Shown here piece after piece: positions 61,527 through 64,000 of a DNA stretch of 64,000 bases. The notes below the pieces were generated by a model. The model did no database searches, was not told the DNA's origin, and saw nothing but the letters and a program-made list of their open reading frames with translations. The position numbers and the translations under genes are program-made. The DNA is from Apostichopus japonicus (lineage: Eukaryota; Echinodermata; Holothuroidea; Aspidochirotida; Stichopodidae), in the NCBI RefSeq assembly GCF_037975245.1, contig NC_092576.1:10981111-11045110 (forward strand). Reading direction: 5' to 3'. Position 1 is the stretch's first letter; the number at the start of each line of letters is the position of its first letter.

Positions 61527-62757
61527 GTAAGTTCAATAGTAATATTACTTAATTGATATGGAATATGTTATTTTTTGTGCAGGGATGTAACTAACGAATA
61601 CAACGTAAGGACAATTGGATCATCTGCGAGATTTTCACACAAAGAAATTTAAACCGTTTCTGTTTCTTTCTCATACCACTTATTATAACTCTAACTTTGC
61701 TGATATAGATATACATATGTTCTCACGTGAGTTAGCAAAGGAGGTTCCGGAACATAACGAAATATTAAAATAGATGTAATATTATACACAACTAAAATTA
61801 TGAAAATAATCAGACTGAGTCTCCGTAACTCATTTTTCTATTGGCAAATAGCTTAAGCGCAAAACAATGCGTAACAGCAAACCACTGAACTTTCTTGTGA
61901 CCATATTACAATTCGACGAGCCTTAAGACTCAAATGAAGCGTTCAAAGTGACTCACATATCTTAATTCAACAAAATCTCACCATGGTTTAATATAAGAAA
62001 CATGGATGAACACACTAACTTCAGTTTGTAAAATTTAAGTGCAGGTAAAATCATGGACCATTTTATAATGTACAAATATTAAGTATAATATTAGTAATTC
62101 ATTTGTACAAGAGTTACGGAATCATCGTTGTAGTATATTTCAGATAAGGCATGTGATATTCAAAAACGTTAAGTTATACTAAAACGCAGTCGACTGTGAG
62201 TCTCTGCTTCCTGCTAGCAAATGTTTAAGTGATATGTAGCATAAATCTTGCAACAAAGACGATGACGAAAGAGTTCATCCGTCTCTTTCGTCTGAAGTGT
62301 GATGCCTTGACAACATCAACATTTTCGTCAATACTGTTTACAGTTTTAACATTGAAAGCTACATAAGGGTTGAACGATAGTAAGGTTATTCTTAATTTAC
62401 AGTCACTGGAAGTTGCGAAGTAATACACCAACGATCGTTGCACATTGGTAAACAGCCGCCGTCAGACAATGCACTTACAAGGTTTTAGTTACATTCTATA
62501 TGGTTTTGATATCGAGTCAGGAAAACGGTTTACCTCACAAAAGTTTATGCTAAAATTGTGATATATTAAAAGTGTTGACGTGATATACTTGTAACCAACA
62601 ACAAAGGTGAATCACCGACGTCAACATGCTTCCGATAAATTTGAGGAAGACTAAATTTCTGATATACACTTTATAAAGCGAAATAAATGACATTGTAGAT
62701 GCTGGATAATATTCATTACAATATTAAGAGCAATGCCATATGTTTCTTCTTTTATAG
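61527..62757 (+). other. Intron between the DED and B-box exons
   Basis: GTAAGT to TAG boundaries with matching phase 1. Nothing recognisable inside, apart from a short minus-strand frame at 62225-62443 that looks random. Confidence 0.7.
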
Positions 62758-64000
62758 ATGGTGGTGCTGCTAATTCAACATGTGTTCACGAAGAAAGAGA
62801 ATGTACGTATTTCTGTTTGTCGTGCAAATCCAAAGCGTGTCCCAACTGTGTCCGTTCTCAACACAGTCAGCCTAATTGTGACTTTTTTGTACTAGCCGAT
62901 ATTTCAGAAGAGAGATATAAGCGTCGACATAAACTCATTGAAGAAATATCGTTAGAGAAGCAACACATCGAAGGCCTGGAGAAACTACGTATGAAAAGGG
63001 AAAGTCTTATCAAAACATCTTTATCGGAAACGCGAGCTAAGATAGATCGGGACTTCGAGGAACTGAAGATAAACGTAAAAAGGGTGGAAGAAGGTTTAAT
63101 ACGAAAAGTGCAGGAAAAACAAGAGTTCCATGAAGGGCAACTGAAGGGAAAAAGGGCGGAAATTCAGAAGTTTAGTGCGGAAGTGGACCGTTTCTCGCAG
63201 AAGGAGAAAGGTTCATTTGGTGACAGTTTAAGACAATACCTACAGTTAAAGGAAGGATTGAAAGTTATATCAAATGTTCAGACCGAGGCTGTCAAAAAGA
63301 ATGAAATATTAAACAAAATGAATGTTAGTTTCCTGTACAAGAAGTTGCAGCATGACGGAACATTTGGTACTTTTACGGAACGTACATTAATTGGTAGTGT
63401 ACTCGTTAATTTCCAGACACTGTTGCACTTCTTTGATAGCAGAAGAACAAAAAACGGTATCCTTCTTGTTTCAGTTGACTGTAGTGTTCGTAAAAAGGAG
63501 GTTTGGACACACCTCGTTAAGATTGACAATCCAACTGATCCAGTAGTCATATCGAATTTAACGATGCTTAATGGTGAAAGACATCATTCATGTTTTGCTG
63601 TAGGTAAGATGGTATTCATCACAAAACATCAATATTCACCATTGGGGAATGCCTGTGTAGAATCAGTAGCATCATTGGTAATTGATACGGTGCGTGAAGG
63701 GTGCTGGATTACCAGTATTAGTACACACTATTCGACGGATGGTCCCAAAGATCGCTTTGTCATCTCTACCAGCTTTGACCAAGCAGTGCGAGAGTACAGT
63801 GTCGCTGGATCTGCACTTAGGGTAATAGAGACACAAGGTATCGTCTCCACACAAGTCACTAGAGTCGCATATTGTAACAACAAGTTTGCTATCATAAGTC
63901 AAGATTGTAATGATATAATTATCGTTGATTCAAACGGTACAGTCAAACAGTGTGGTGTATTCGTACGTCCATCATCTGTATCAGGGATGCTACCGATCGA
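62758..64000 (+). CDS. B-box / coiled-coil exon of the same gene, open at the window end
   Basis: Acceptor tcttcttttatag, entry in phase 1 (G|AT GGT), matching the DED exon donor. It encodes a B-box (CVHE, YFCLSC, KACPNC, SQHSQPNC; the last ligand is again Cys), a coiled coil of about 150 residues and the C-terminal region shared with the first gene. Shared strings include SLVIDTV.EG.WITSIS, FVISTSFDQAVREY and DSNGTVKQCG. No stop occurs before 64000, and by comparison about 80 residues are still missing. Together with the DED it defines a DED-Bbox-coil protein, probably cytoplasmic; a role in death or immune signalling is inferred from the domains. Confidence 0.88.

Overview
The window is eukaryotic nuclear DNA, most likely from a marine invertebrate deuterostome such as an echinoderm. 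The reasons are AT-rich intron-bearing DNA, GT-AG exons, families of DED/B-box/coiled-coil genes and Ig-superfamily receptors, a tRNA-derived SINE, a Penelope-like element, LINE relics and a large minisatellite array. The species assignment is inference.

Layout. 280-1748 (+) is the terminal exon of a B-box/coiled-coil gene whose 5' part lies left of the window. 1749-5500 holds its 3' UTR and unremarkable DNA. About 5500-16612 is an 11-kb array of a 47-bp minisatellite (two ~23.5-bp half units). It has a near-identical higher-order core (8575-14160) and one inverted block (6350-6563). 16613-32600 is gene-poor, with diverged duplications, a dead LINE, a G-rich tract, a SINE next to a (TA)n run, and a three-copy tandem repeat. 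32670-33008 (-) is a signal-peptide/Ig exon of one gene. It stands head-to-head with a second Ig gene (+) starting at 33385.

The plus-strand Ig gene is the centre of interest. By splice sites and reading phase I could assemble signal peptide, Ig1, Ig2-Ig3 (one exon), Ig4, a transmembrane exon and a basic juxtamembrane exon. These are followed by FOUR tandem copies of a 28-nt + 56-nt exon pair, each adding a 28-residue cytoplasmic module. Each ~1.36-1.39 kb repeat unit carries the 3' tail of a Penelope-like element that sits just upstream. Downstream, a 31-nt candidate exon (50625-50655) and a coiled-coil exon (52236-52762) continue the same frame. The coiled-coil exon is clearly derived from the neighbouring B-box gene family but lacks the B-box. 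The whole model is 2415 nt, exactly 805 codons including the stop. It predicts a membrane Ig receptor with a repeat-bearing tail and a coiled coil captured from a TRIM-like gene. Introns hold a 3.5-kb CACTA-like element with TTAGTC/GACTAA subterminal repeats, a ~315-bp inverted-repeat element and a (TGG)n run.

52763-61224 has no convincing gene, apart from a CpG-rich patch near 58.85-59.1 kb that could be the promoter of the last gene. 61225-64000 (+) is a DED exon plus a B-box/coiled-coil/C-terminal exon, open at the window end and homologous to the gene at 280-1748. The locus therefore looks like an innate-immunity-type cluster in which two gene families are interleaved and may have exchanged exons. 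Function is inferred from domain content only.
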